Source: Bacteroidaceae bacterium
Lineage (GTDB): Bacteria; Bacteroidota; Bacteroidia; Bacteroidales; Bacteroidaceae
Assembly: GCA_017542145.1 (NCBI GenBank)
Contig: JAFXXQ010000023.1
Coordinates: 1 to 64,000 of the forward strand
Direction of reading: 5' to 3'
DNA: 64,000 nt
Part shown: positions 9,358 through 17,200 of the stretch, piece by piece
Position numbering within the stretch: position 1 is the first letter of the stretch
Layout of the letters: each line of letters opens with the position of its first letter
The notes under the pieces: model-generated
The model's input: the letters and a program-made list of their open reading frames with translations, nothing else
What the model was told of the DNA's origin: nothing
The model's database searches: none
Position numbers and translations under genes: made by a program

Positions 9358-9394
9358 TCAACCAAAATCAGTACACTACAAAACAACTAAAATG

Positions 9395-9668
9395 ATGAAA
9401 AAATGCTACATTGCTACATGGTTCGACTAACTGCATATATAACAACGAGTTGTCCTATGTAGATAGCCAGAATTGCTACATAATGCTACATAATGCTACA
9501 TGGACTTCTTTTCATCTTTGCCACACTTTTCCTCGTTTTTGCCCCAAAATGGACGGTTTTTATGTAGCATTATGTAGTATTATGTAGCTTTTTTGCATTC
9601 CTACATAGGATAAATACTTGTATATTATTTCATTGAACCGTTCTATGTAGCAATGTAGCATTTTTCAT
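9395..9668. repeat. Repeat block B, copy 1: nested inverted CTACAT/ATGTAG repeats
   Basis: Three inverted pairs are nested. The outer pair is 9397-9425 with 9633-9666 (ATGCTACATTGCTACAT and its complement, plus GTTC/GAAC). The middle pair is 9453-9462 with 9601-9610 (TCCTATGTAG/CTACATAGGA, perfect). The inner pair is 9471-9501 with 9561-9588 (three CTACAT units, spacing 10, against three ATGTAG units). The loop is 9502-9560. The whole 270-nt stretch could fold as one long interrupted hairpin. It contains no plausible gene and follows block A by 38 nt. Confidence 0.8.
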
Positions 9669-9689
9669 AGAAATAGTAGTTCTGCGTGG

Positions 9690-9835
9690 TTACTTCACCA
9701 AAACCTTCTTTCCGCTGCGAATGAGGATGCCCTTCTGCGTTCCGCTGACGGGACGCCCTTGCAGGTCGTAAGGAATGGTGGATGTACTTAAGCCGGCAGA
9801 GGGGAAACGGACACTTAAATCTCCATCATATAGTT
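9690..9835 (-). pseudogene. Out-of-frame C-terminal tail of the adjacent secreted protein
   Basis: In the frame shifted by one base from the upstream gene, the DNA encodes KLYDGDLSVRFPSAG, then YDLQGRPVSGTQKGILI and RSGKKVLVK followed by TAA (9690-9692). YDLQGR...GKKVLVK is the usual C-terminal tail of Prevotella secreted proteins. The main frame stops at 9815-9817 after NYMMEI. A single-base indel near the GCAAAC at ~9838 would restore one continuous protein of about 485 residues. Confidence 0.75.
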
Positions 9836-11140
9836 TGCATATAACACCTTTTCGCCCACTTTACATTCCCTGAGCAACCAAGCCGGACCACTTCCATAGC
9901 AGAGGTCGGTCTTTTCAATGGGATTATAGAACGAGCCAATGCCTTCGATGCAGACAAATTCAGCCCCCTCGATAATCTCATGATTGGGCAGGGATGATGC
10001 CTGATAACCCTTGAGGGGTATCAGAAAGGTTCCGATAGGTCTGTATTTCAGATAGAGTTGTTCTCCGGCCTTGAATGACAGCGCGTCCCAAATCAAAAAA
10101 GAGTGGACGTCAGGGGAGCTTTCCCGTATCCTGAGACTCATTCGGACCGTATCGCCGTAGCAGGCATTAAAATCATACAACATAATCGGCTCGTCAGAAT
10201 CGGGTCTGAAATAGTAAACCTTGCGTTCCTTCTCATATACAGGGAAAACAAGATTCGTTGACACCTTACCCTCATTAAACCGCTCTGCCCTGCACATCAT
10301 TTTCTTGCAGGTCTGCCCATGAACGATGCTGTCTCCATCAAAAAAGTAGGTGTTCACACCATAGACAGGCATATACCCGTGACCAGTCGAAAGCGTCACA
10401 ATCCATTGTTTGTTTTCTTCAATAAATGGCCTGTATTCGATGTCATTTACATGCGTATCCGCCGTCGCGGCCGAATCGACAAAGACTGCAGGGCTATCAT
10501 CGCGCGTATAGATTATCTCATCGTTGACTTTACATTCCATGAGTTCGTAGCTGAAGCCCGGGTGATTGGTATGGAAACAGATATCAGGGGCATAGATACT
10601 TCCGACTCCCTCCATATAGAAATCATATCGGGCTGCATGCTCCAGCCAATCATCTTGGAAACAGAAAATGCGGCGGTGCGTCCCCCGTATCGGATAGGAT
10701 TCGGAAAAACAACGGTTACATGGGGTTTCATAGTCATTATGCCCGACGACGGAGGATTCGTAATCATCTCCTGCACGGCAAAGCGAGAGAACACCATTCT
10801 CCTCCAGGCTGAAATCGTAGAGGCAAAAGCGCTCACCCCGACGATAGAAATACACTTTCCGGTCTTCTTCATACAGGGGGGCAACCATCGCCTCTTCTTG
10901 CATGCTGCCGTTTACCGTCTTCCTGCACATCCATTTCCTGCAGACTTTATCCTGTATGATTGTATCCCCATCAAAACGGTATTCTCTTATCTCTATGGGT
11001 TCAGTAACGCCCTTCTCAAACTTACCCACAGTCCAAACCTTCCCGTCCTCGATGAAGGGACGGTAGCCTTCCGTTTCTTGCTGGGCATACAAACCCAATG
11101 CCTGCAAAATAGCGAATAATAGGAAAAGTTGTTTTTTCAT
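9815..11140 (-). CDS. Secreted protein of two ~200-residue repeats, tail lost by frameshift
   Basis: 441 residues with signal peptide MKKQLFLLFAILQALGLYA. Two homologous halves follow: both begin with YRPFIE(D/E)xKxW and contain a YxFDGD(T/S)I block, a C(R/K)KxMCR motif, a (V/P)xYE(E/K)xRKVYxxR block and a final ECKV segment. The function is unknown; the repeated pattern is common in Prevotella-type exported proteins. The reading frame ends shortly before an out-of-frame sequence encoding the typical C-terminal tail (see 9690-9835), so the product is likely truncated by about 45 residues unless this is a sequencing error. Confidence 0.8.
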   Translation of the reverse strand: MKKQLFLLFAILQALGLYAQQETEGYRPFIEDGKVWTVGKFEKGVTEPIEIREYRFDGDTIIQDKVCRKWMCRKTVNGSMQEEAMVAPLYEEDRKVYFYRRGERFCLYDFSLEENGVLSLCRAGDDYESSVVGHNDYETPCNRCFSESYPIRGTHRRIFCFQDDWLEHAARYDFYMEGVGSIYAPDICFHTNHPGFSYELMECKVNDEIIYTRDDSPAVFVDSAATADTHVNDIEYRPFIEENKQWIVTLSTGHGYMPVYGVNTYFFDGDSIVHGQTCKKMMCRAERFNEGKVSTNLVFPVYEKERKVYYFRPDSDEPIMLYDFNACYGDTVRMSLRIRESSPDVHSFLIWDALSFKAGEQLYLKYRPIGTFLIPLKGYQASSLPNHEIIEGAEFVCIEGIGSFYNPIEKTDLCYGSGPAWLLRECKVGEKVLYANYMMEI

Positions 11141-11163
11141 CTCTTTATATTATTTATCCGCAG

Positions 11164-11171
11164 CAAAATTA
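11164..11171 (-). promoter_or_regulatory. -7 box upstream of the secreted repeat protein
   Basis: TAATTTTG on the minus strand, directly preceded by CTTGCAC, lies 24 nt before the start codon. It matches the TAnnTTTG consensus. A -33 element is not clear because the upstream sequence is an A/T homopolymer run. Confidence 0.45.
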
Positions 11172-11224
11172 GTGCAAGGTAAAAAAAAAACAAGAAAAAA
11201 ACAGAGTTTTTTTGATTCGCGCCT

Positions 11225-12586
11225 TCATTGTCCGCCTAAGGCCTGATAAAGGCTGATGAGTGCGGCCAACTGCTCATACCGGTTGGCGAGCTGGGCGAGC
11301 TGGGCCGTGAGCAGGGAGCGGCGGGCGGTAAGGACATCGAGATAGGTGGTGGAGGTGGAGCCGTATTCCATGAGCCACGCCGTGCTCTCGGCGGCTCGTT
11401 CAAGGGATGTCACCTGCTTGGTAAGGTGCTCGGACTGGGCTTGTGCTGTGTGGAGACGTTGGAGGATATTGTCTGTTTCAAGGGCTGCATCGCAAAGCGT
11501 CTGGCTGAAGCGGAGCAGCGCCTCCTCCTGCTGAGCCTTGGCGATGCGGTACTTGGCCAGGTTGGTGGCAGCGTTGAAGACGGGCTGGGTGAGTGAGGCA
11601 GCTACGTGGGTGGCGATGGCTGAGAGGGAAAAGTCGGACGTGGCGCTGCCTGTCAGACGGAGGGCGGGATAGAAAGCTGCCCGCGCCATGGAGGTGGTGT
11701 AGTAGGCCTGCTTGAGCTGCTCCTCGGCTATGTGGACATCGGGTCGTGCCGCAAGGCGCAGGAGAGGAACGGACGGAGCAGCGAGAGCAAAAGAGCTTGC
11801 TCGTTTTGCCGAGTCGCGACGGACGAAAACGCAGTTAACGTCATCAAAGTGTCGGGAGAGCGATGCGGAAACGTCGGACTGATCAGTCGAACCAGAAGGT
11901 AGGGAAACCATGGCGTCGGCTTCTCCGAGGAGGCTGCGGAGGCTGTTCTCCGTGAGGTGGAGGTTGTAGTCGTAGTCTTTCAGGCTGCTGAGGGTAGCCC
12001 AGTATGTGGCTTCGTACTGAGCTAGGGCGACATCGGTAACCATGCCGGCCTCTTTCATGGCGCGGGTCTTCTCGATGGTTTGTTCCCAGAGCTGTGCCGA
12101 CTCGGCAGCCACGTCGCGCTGCGCAAGAAGCAGGGCCTGGGAGTAATAGAGGCCGACGACGTTGGCAATGAGGCGGGTGCGTACGGCCTGGCGGTTGTAG
12201 TCGCTCTCGGCCCACGCCGCGCGGGCCTTGCGGGCAGCGTTGGTCTGGCCGAAGAAGAGGTCGGGCTGCCAAACGACGGTGGCGCCCAGGCTGTTGGCGA
12301 AGGCGGCGAAGTCGGGCGTGGAGACGTCGGCCGAGGCGTTCAACGAGGGCAGGAAGGTCAGGCGGGCGGTACGGAGCGACTGGGCAGACTCATAGACGCG
12401 CAGCGAGGCAATCTGCAGGTCGGTGTTGTGCGTCAGCACGCTGTCGACAAGCGCCTGCAGGGCAGGGTCGGTGAACAGCTCCTGCCAGCGGAGGGTGAGC
12501 GTGTCGTCGTCGTTCATCAACGCGGCAGCATCGGCCGGACGGCTGTAGGGCTTGTAGAGTCCGCAGCCGGAGAAGAACATCAACAT
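11225..12586 (-). CDS. TolC-family outer-membrane efflux lipoprotein (pump 1)
   Basis: The protein has the NodT/OprM pattern: a lipobox-like MFFSGC(GLYKPYSRP), then two alpha-helical repeats ending with AARPDVHIAEEQL and a C-terminal segment TYLDVLTARRSLLTAQLA. It would form the outer-membrane channel for the MFP and RND proteins encoded just upstream. The start is uncertain. ATG 12586 leaves only seven residues before the lipobox Cys, whereas the open frame continues upstream through repeat DNA (SFLKVFLPALLMLMFF), so the native start may have been replaced or a non-ATG codon is used. Residues ~249-273 are encoded by an in-frame copy of a dispersed hairpin element. Confidence 0.85.
   Translation of the reverse strand: MLMFFSGCGLYKPYSRPADAAALMNDDDTLTLRWQELFTDPALQALVDSVLTHNTDLQIASLRVYESAQSLRTARLTFLPSLNASADVSTPDFAAFANSLGATVVWQPDLFFGQTNAARKARAAWAESDYNRQAVRTRLIANVVGLYYSQALLLAQRDVAAESAQLWEQTIEKTRAMKEAGMVTDVALAQYEATYWATLSSLKDYDYNLHLTENSLRSLLGEADAMVSLPSGSTDQSDVSASLSRHFDDVNCVFVRRDSAKRASSFALAAPSVPLLRLAARPDVHIAEEQLKQAYYTTSMARAAFYPALRLTGSATSDFSLSAIATHVAASLTQPVFNAATNLAKYRIAKAQQEEALLRFSQTLCDAALETDNILQRLHTAQAQSEHLTKQVTSLERAAESTAWLMEYGSTSTTYLDVLTARRSLLTAQLAQLANRYEQLAALISLYQALGGQ
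11766..11838 (+). repeat. Hairpin element copy A, inside the pump 1 tolC gene
   Basis: GGAGCAGCGAGAGCAAAAG, a short hairpin (GAGCAAAAGAGC/GCTTGCTCGTTTTGC), then GCCGAGTCGCGACGGACG and GTTAA. The same sequence occurs in intergenic DNA at 54705-54784 and 32203-32272. In the tolC frame it reads VFVRRDSAKRASSFALAA, just before the conserved PSVPLLRLAARPDV block, and adds no stop codon. Confidence 0.85.
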
Positions 12587-12612
12587 CAGGAGGGCGGGAA
12601 GAAAAACCTTTA

Positions 12613-12906
12613 GGAATGAAGAATGAAGAATGAAGCAAATCTTGGAGCAGCGAGAGCAGAACGAAGCTTGCTTCGGTTTTGCCGAGTCGCGACAAGATTC
12701 AACGGTAGTTAATGAAGAATAAATGGCTTTGCCAGCGGAGTGGCCGGCAGAGGAAAGGGATCTTTGTATACAGGACATTTTATTTTTCATTAACTTTGTT
12801 TTCAAACAACGCGAATCGGCAAAACGAGCAAGCTCTTTTGCTCTCGATGCTCTGTTTGTTCTTCTTTTTTCATTTTTCATTAAAAACATTGTTTTTTCAT
12901 TCTTCC
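12613..12906. repeat. Inverted-repeat element with two hairpin elements nested in its arms
   Basis: The gap between rnd and tolC is entirely repeats. AATGAAGAATGAAGAATGAAG (12614-12636) and AATGAAGAATAAATGGCTTTG (12711-12731) are split by hairpin element copy B (12641-12712). The element core runs to AGGACATTTTATTTTTCATT (~12790). Hairpin element copy C (12799-12862, opposite orientation) precedes TTTTTTCATTTTTCATT and TTTTTTCATTCTTCC, the last of which contains the rnd stop codon. I read this as one AATGAAGAATGAAAAAT-type element carrying insertions of the hairpin element in both arms. Confidence 0.7.
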
Positions 12907-15900
12907 TTATGATTTCTTTCTTCATGGCTCTTGGGGAGGAAACGTTCCTGGATGTGCTGGAACACGATGAAGAGGGCAGGGGTGACGAAGAGCAGGGCGA
13001 TGGTGCCGACGAGCATGCCGCCTGCGGCGCCGACGCCGACGGAGATGTTGCCGTTTGCCCCCACACCGTTGGAGAAGATGAGCGGGAGCATGCCGATAAT
13101 CATAGTGAGTGAGGTCATCAGCACAGGGCGGAGACGAGCCTTGGCCGACGACATGGCGGCTGCCGTGATGCTCATGCCGGCACGGCGGCGCTGTGAGGCA
13201 TACTCGGTGATGAGGATGGCCGTCTTGGCCAGCAGGCCGATGAGCATGATGAGGCCCGTCTGCAGGTAGATGTTGTTCTCCAAACCCCAGAGCTTTGCAA
13301 AGAGGAAGCTGCCTGCAAGGCCGAACGGTACGGAGAGGATGACGGCCAGCGGAATGAGAACACTCTCATAAAGAGCACAGAGAATGAGGAAGATGAATAC
13401 GATGCAGAGGGCGAAGACGATGGCGGTGGTGTTGCCCGTGCTGGCTTCCTCGCGCGACATACCGCCGAACTCGAAGCCGTAGCCTTCGGGCAGCGCCTCG
13501 CGGGCCACGCGCTGCACAGCCTTCAGCGTCTGGCCCGAGCTGTAGCCGTGGGCATTCTCGCCATAGACGGCAATGTTGGGGAAGAGGTTGAAGCGCGAAA
13601 GCGTCTCCGAGCCGTAGGTCTTGGTGAGGGTGACGTACTGCCCGATGGGGGACATCTGGCCGGACGAGGTGCGGACGAAGACGTTGTTGAACGACTCGGT
13701 GTCGGTACGGAACTCGGGTGCGGCCTGAACCATGACGCGGTAGAGCTTGGTGAAGCGGTTGAAGTTGGACGAGTAGCTGCCGCCGAAGTAGCCTGAGAGC
13801 GTGCTGAGCACGTCGCGCGGCGAGACACCGTTGCGCTTGCAGAGCGCGGCATCGACATCGACGATGTATTGCGGGTACTTGGTGTCGAAGTTCGTGTAGG
13901 CACGGGACACTTCCGGAGCTTCATTCAGGGCATCGATGAATTGGCGGGTGACGCGGAGGAGGTCCTCTGTGGAGCCGCCCTTCTTGTCCTGCACGTAGAG
14001 CTCGAAGCCGCTGCCCACGCCATAGCCGCTGATCATGGGACGTGTGGAGAGACGTATCTGGGCGGAGGTGATGTGGGCCGTGCGGCGATAGATTTCGGCC
14101 ATGACAGACCGATAGTCATCGCCTTTGCCCTTTCGTTCGCTCCAGTTTTTCAGGCGGATGCTGAAGCTGCCTGCCGACGAGGTGCTCTCGAAGCGGGCGT
14201 TGGCGCCGACCACCGAGGAGAAGAGCTCGATTTGCGGAATGTCCTCGATGGCCTCCTTCACCTCGTCGGAAATCTTGGTCATCTCGGCCATGCTGGTGCC
14301 GGGCGATGCTTGCACGTTGACGCTGATGGAGCCGAGGTCCTCCTGCGGCACGAGGCCCGTCTTGGTGGTTATCATCAGCACGACCAGGCCGGCGATGGAG
14401 GCGACGACCAGCGCACCGGCAAGCCATCTGCGTTTGAAGAGGAAGAGGACGCCGTGCTTGTAGCGGTCGAGCACGCGCTGGAATCCTATCTGGAACGAGT
14501 CGTGGAAGCGGTCGGAGAAGCTCTTCTTCTCTTCCTCGCCCTTGCGGGGCCGCATCAGCAGGGCACAGAGGGCAGGGCAGAGGGTGAGCGAGTTGAGGCA
14601 CGAGAGGGCCACAGCCACAGCCATAGTGATGCCGAACTGGGTGTAGAAGATGCCCGACGTGCCGCCCATGAAGCAGACGGGGATGAAAACGGCCATAAAC
14701 ACCAGCGTGCAGGTGAAGATGGCGCCTGTCAGGCCGTGCATGGCTTCGACCGAGGCGTGGTAGGGCGAGCGGTGGCCATCCTCGAACTTGGCCTGCACAG
14801 CCTCCACCACCACGATGGAGTTATCGACCACCGTGCCGATGACCAGTACCAGGGCAAAGAGCGTCAGCAGGTTGAGGCTGAATCCCGCCGCATAGATGCA
14901 GGCAAACGTCCCCACCAGCGATATGACGATAGACAGGGCAGGGATGAGCGTGGCACGGAAGTCCTGAAGGAACAGATAGACCACCAGGATGACCAGCACC
15001 AGGGCGATGAGCAGGGTGATGAGGACATTACGGATGGAGGCATCGAGGAAGTCCTTGATGTTCATGATGGTGGCCATCTTCATGCCGTCGGGGAGCTCTT
15101 TTTCGAAGTCGGCCACGACTTTCTCAATCTGGTTGATGACCGCCACGGCGTTTGAACCGGCTGTCTGTACAATCTGGCAGTTTGAGGAGGGGTGACCGTT
15201 CACCTCGCCCCGGAACGTGTAGTTGAGCGCGCCCAGTTCAACCTTGGCTACGTCGCCCAGACGCAGCACACGGCCGTCGGGCAGCGACTTGACGACCATC
15301 TGCTCGTAGTCGGCCTCCTCCTCGTAGCGCCCGCGGTACTTCAGCGTGTACTGGAAGGCGTTTTCCGATTCGGCGCCCAGCGTGCCGGTGGGGGATTCGA
15401 TGTTCTGCTCGTCGAGCACGGCGGTGATGTCCGAGGGCACCAGACTGTAGGCCGCCATCTTGTTGGGGTCGAGCCAGATGCGCATGGAGTAGGCTGCGCC
15501 GAAGATGTTCACCTCGCCTACGCCAGGGATACGCGAGAGGCGAGGCTCGAGGTTGATTTTAAGATAGTTCGTCAGGAAGTTCTGCGGGTACTTGTCGTTG
15601 GGGCTGTAGAGCGAGATCTGCATCAGCGTGCTGGTCTGCCGTTTGCGGACGGTGACGCCGGCGCGCGTCACCTCGCTCGGCAGCAGGCCCTGGGCCGAGG
15701 CCACGCGGTTCTGCACGTTCACCATAGCCATGTCGGGGTTGGTGCCCTGACGGAAGAAGATGGCGATGCTGGCCGAGCCGGAGTTGCTGGCCGTAGAGGT
15801 CATGTACATCATGTTCTCTACGCCGTTCAGCGACTCCTCCAAGGGGACGATGACACTTTTCTGTACCGTCTCAGCGCTGGCGCCCGTGTAGTTGGCATTG

Positions 15901-16037
15901 ACGCGTACGGTGGGAGGAGCGATGTCGGGATACTGCTCAATGGGCAGCTGCAGCAGGGCAATGATGCCTATGAGGAGAATGGCAATAGAAATGACAGCCG
16001 AGAGGATGGGTCTGTCTATAAAGGTCTTGATATTCAT
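12897..16037 (-). CDS. RND efflux pump, HAE1/AcrB family (pump 1)
   Basis: 1046 residues, normal for AcrB-type proton-driven drug exporters. The N-terminal IDRPILSAVISIAILLIG and the periplasmic QLPIEQYPDIAPPTVRVNANYTGA are typical. TM4 reads VVDNSIVVVEAVQ where AcrB has two adjacent aspartates, so the second is Asn here; TM10 keeps its Lys (LLAKTAILITEYA). The gene is 11 nt downstream of its MFP partner and followed, after 310 nt of repeats, by tolC. The export substrate is not predictable. Its stop codon (TGA) is formed by the start of the downstream repeat. Confidence 0.95.
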   Translation of the reverse strand: MNIKTFIDRPILSAVISIAILLIGIIALLQLPIEQYPDIAPPTVRVNANYTGASAETVQKSVIVPLEESLNGVENMMYMTSTASNSGSASIAIFFRQGTNPDMAMVNVQNRVASAQGLLPSEVTRAGVTVRKRQTSTLMQISLYSPNDKYPQNFLTNYLKINLEPRLSRIPGVGEVNIFGAAYSMRIWLDPNKMAAYSLVPSDITAVLDEQNIESPTGTLGAESENAFQYTLKYRGRYEEEADYEQMVVKSLPDGRVLRLGDVAKVELGALNYTFRGEVNGHPSSNCQIVQTAGSNAVAVINQIEKVVADFEKELPDGMKMATIMNIKDFLDASIRNVLITLLIALVLVILVVYLFLQDFRATLIPALSIVISLVGTFACIYAAGFSLNLLTLFALVLVIGTVVDNSIVVVEAVQAKFEDGHRSPYHASVEAMHGLTGAIFTCTLVFMAVFIPVCFMGGTSGIFYTQFGITMAVAVALSCLNSLTLCPALCALLMRPRKGEEEKKSFSDRFHDSFQIGFQRVLDRYKHGVLFLFKRRWLAGALVVASIAGLVVLMITTKTGLVPQEDLGSISVNVQASPGTSMAEMTKISDEVKEAIEDIPQIELFSSVVGANARFESTSSAGSFSIRLKNWSERKGKGDDYRSVMAEIYRRTAHITSAQIRLSTRPMISGYGVGSGFELYVQDKKGGSTEDLLRVTRQFIDALNEAPEVSRAYTNFDTKYPQYIVDVDAALCKRNGVSPRDVLSTLSGYFGGSYSSNFNRFTKLYRVMVQAAPEFRTDTESFNNVFVRTSSGQMSPIGQYVTLTKTYGSETLSRFNLFPNIAVYGENAHGYSSGQTLKAVQRVAREALPEGYGFEFGGMSREEASTGNTTAIVFALCIVFIFLILCALYESVLIPLAVILSVPFGLAGSFLFAKLWGLENNIYLQTGLIMLIGLLAKTAILITEYASQRRRAGMSITAAAMSSAKARLRPVLMTSLTMIIGMLPLIFSNGVGANGNISVGVGAAGGMLVGTIALLFVTPALFIVFQHIQERFLPKSHEERNHKEE

Positions 16038-16048
16038 GGCTCGAAGGG

Positions 16049-17161
16049 TCAGTCAGCTGGTTTCACTTTCGTACCGTCTTTCAACAGTCCGGCTCCTTCG
16101 GCAATAAGCACGTCGCCCGCTTGTATACCGTTCTCTACCACGAAATCCGTGCCGTTGTTGAGTCGGAAAACCTTGACCTCGGTGCTGCGAGCTACGCCGT
16201 CAACGACCTTGAAGACGAACTTCTTCTCCTGTATTTCGTAAGTGGCAGCCTGGGGAATGACGAGACAATCCGTCAGTACCGTGGGGATGACGACAGTAGC
16301 GTTGGCGCCGCTCAGCAGCAGGTGGTCGGGATTGGGGAAGTCAGCTCGGAGCTGCACAGCTCCCGTTTTCGTGTCCACAATTCCGCTGATGGCTCCCAGG
16401 TGTCCCTTCTGGGCGTAGGGCTGGCCATTGCTCATGACTAGTTCCACATCCGTGAGCCCTTTCAGAAACGCTTCGGCCGAGCCGTATTGCTGCTGCATAT
16501 CGAGCACGCGGTTTTCGTTCATGGAGAAGTAGGCATAGACCTCGCTGTCATCGCTGACGGTGACGAGAGGCTCTGCGATGTTGCTGCTCACGAGGGCTCC
16601 TACGCGGTAGGGAATCATGCCCGCCAATCCATCCACGGGGCTCTTGACTTCCGTGTAGGAGAGGTTGTTGGCTGCGTTGGTGAGCTGCGCTTTGGCCTGG
16701 GCCAGCGTGGCTTCGGCCGAGGCAAGGTCGCTTCGGGCCATCTGCAGGTCGTACTCCGAAACCACCTGTTTCTCGTAGAGCTTGGTCTTGCTGTCGGCCG
16801 TCAGCCGTTTGGCGGCAACAGCCGTCTCGGCACTTTTCACGTTGGCGCGAGCCACTTCGACGGCGGCCTTGTAGGGCACCTGGTCGATGACAAACAGCGT
16901 CTGCCCTTTGCGCACGCGGTCGCCCTCGCGTATGCGGATGGCGGTGATGATGCCGCTCACCTGTGGCCTGACCTCCACCAGCTGACGGCCTTGCAGCTTG
17001 GCGGTGTAGTCTGTCTTCAGGGTTTGTGACGACTTGCTGACGACGATGGTCCTGTACGAGGCTCCATCGCCGCCAACCTTTTCAGCCTTCGGAGCGTTGC
17101 ACGCAGTAAATGTGCCTATTATCGCAAGAAGATAGAGCGCAGAAACAGTCTTTCTTTTCAT
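16049..17161 (-). CDS. RND periplasmic adaptor (MFP), lipoprotein (pump 1)
   Basis: 370 residues; signal peptide with lipobox FTACN (Cys ~21). The order is that of AcrA/MexA-type adaptors: a lipoyl/barrel-sandwich half (VRPQVSGIITAIRIREGDRVRKGQTLFVID), an alpha-helical hairpin (~residues 95-165), the second lipoyl half (SPVDGLAGMIPYRVG) and the beta-barrel. It joins the inner-membrane RND protein to TolC. First gene of the pump operon, with a -7 box 20 nt upstream. Confidence 0.95.
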   Translation of the reverse strand: MKRKTVSALYLLAIIGTFTACNAPKAEKVGGDGASYRTIVVSKSSQTLKTDYTAKLQGRQLVEVRPQVSGIITAIRIREGDRVRKGQTLFVIDQVPYKAAVEVARANVKSAETAVAAKRLTADSKTKLYEKQVVSEYDLQMARSDLASAEATLAQAKAQLTNAANNLSYTEVKSPVDGLAGMIPYRVGALVSSNIAEPLVTVSDDSEVYAYFSMNENRVLDMQQQYGSAEAFLKGLTDVELVMSNGQPYAQKGHLGAISGIVDTKTGAVQLRADFPNPDHLLLSGANATVVIPTVLTDCLVIPQAATYEIQEKKFVFKVVDGVARSTEVKVFRLNNGTDFVVENGIQAGDVLIAEGAGLLKDGTKVKPAD

Positions 17162-17181
17162 GATATGTGAAAAAATACGCG

Positions 17182-17189
17182 CAAATATA
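17182..17189 (-). promoter_or_regulatory. -7 box of the pump 1 operon
   Basis: TATATTTG on the minus strand, 20 nt before the MFP start and just after the tcdA stop codon. It fits TAnnTTTG; no clear -33 TTG. The very short leader would leave little room for an operator downstream. Confidence 0.45.
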
Positions 17190-17200
17190 GGCGTTTTTTT

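Noticed and set aside
9154..9390. 78-codon open frame opposite the GH27 leader
   Set aside because: It runs through the GH27 promoter and repeat block A and has a low-complexity composition; no protein features.
9471..9501. CRISPR-like short repeats (CTACATAATG units)
   Set aside because: The units are 8-10 nt, directly adjacent, with no unique spacers of 25-40 nt, and no cas gene is present in the window.
9825..9845. Programmed -1 frameshift that would add the C-terminal tail
   Set aside because: No X-XXY-YYZ slippery heptamer and no clear downstream structure at the junction; a plain indel is simpler.
12723..13112. Plus-strand open frame covering the rnd-tolC gap
   Set aside because: It is made of repeat DNA and the reverse of the rnd 3' end; no domain and no conserved N-terminus.
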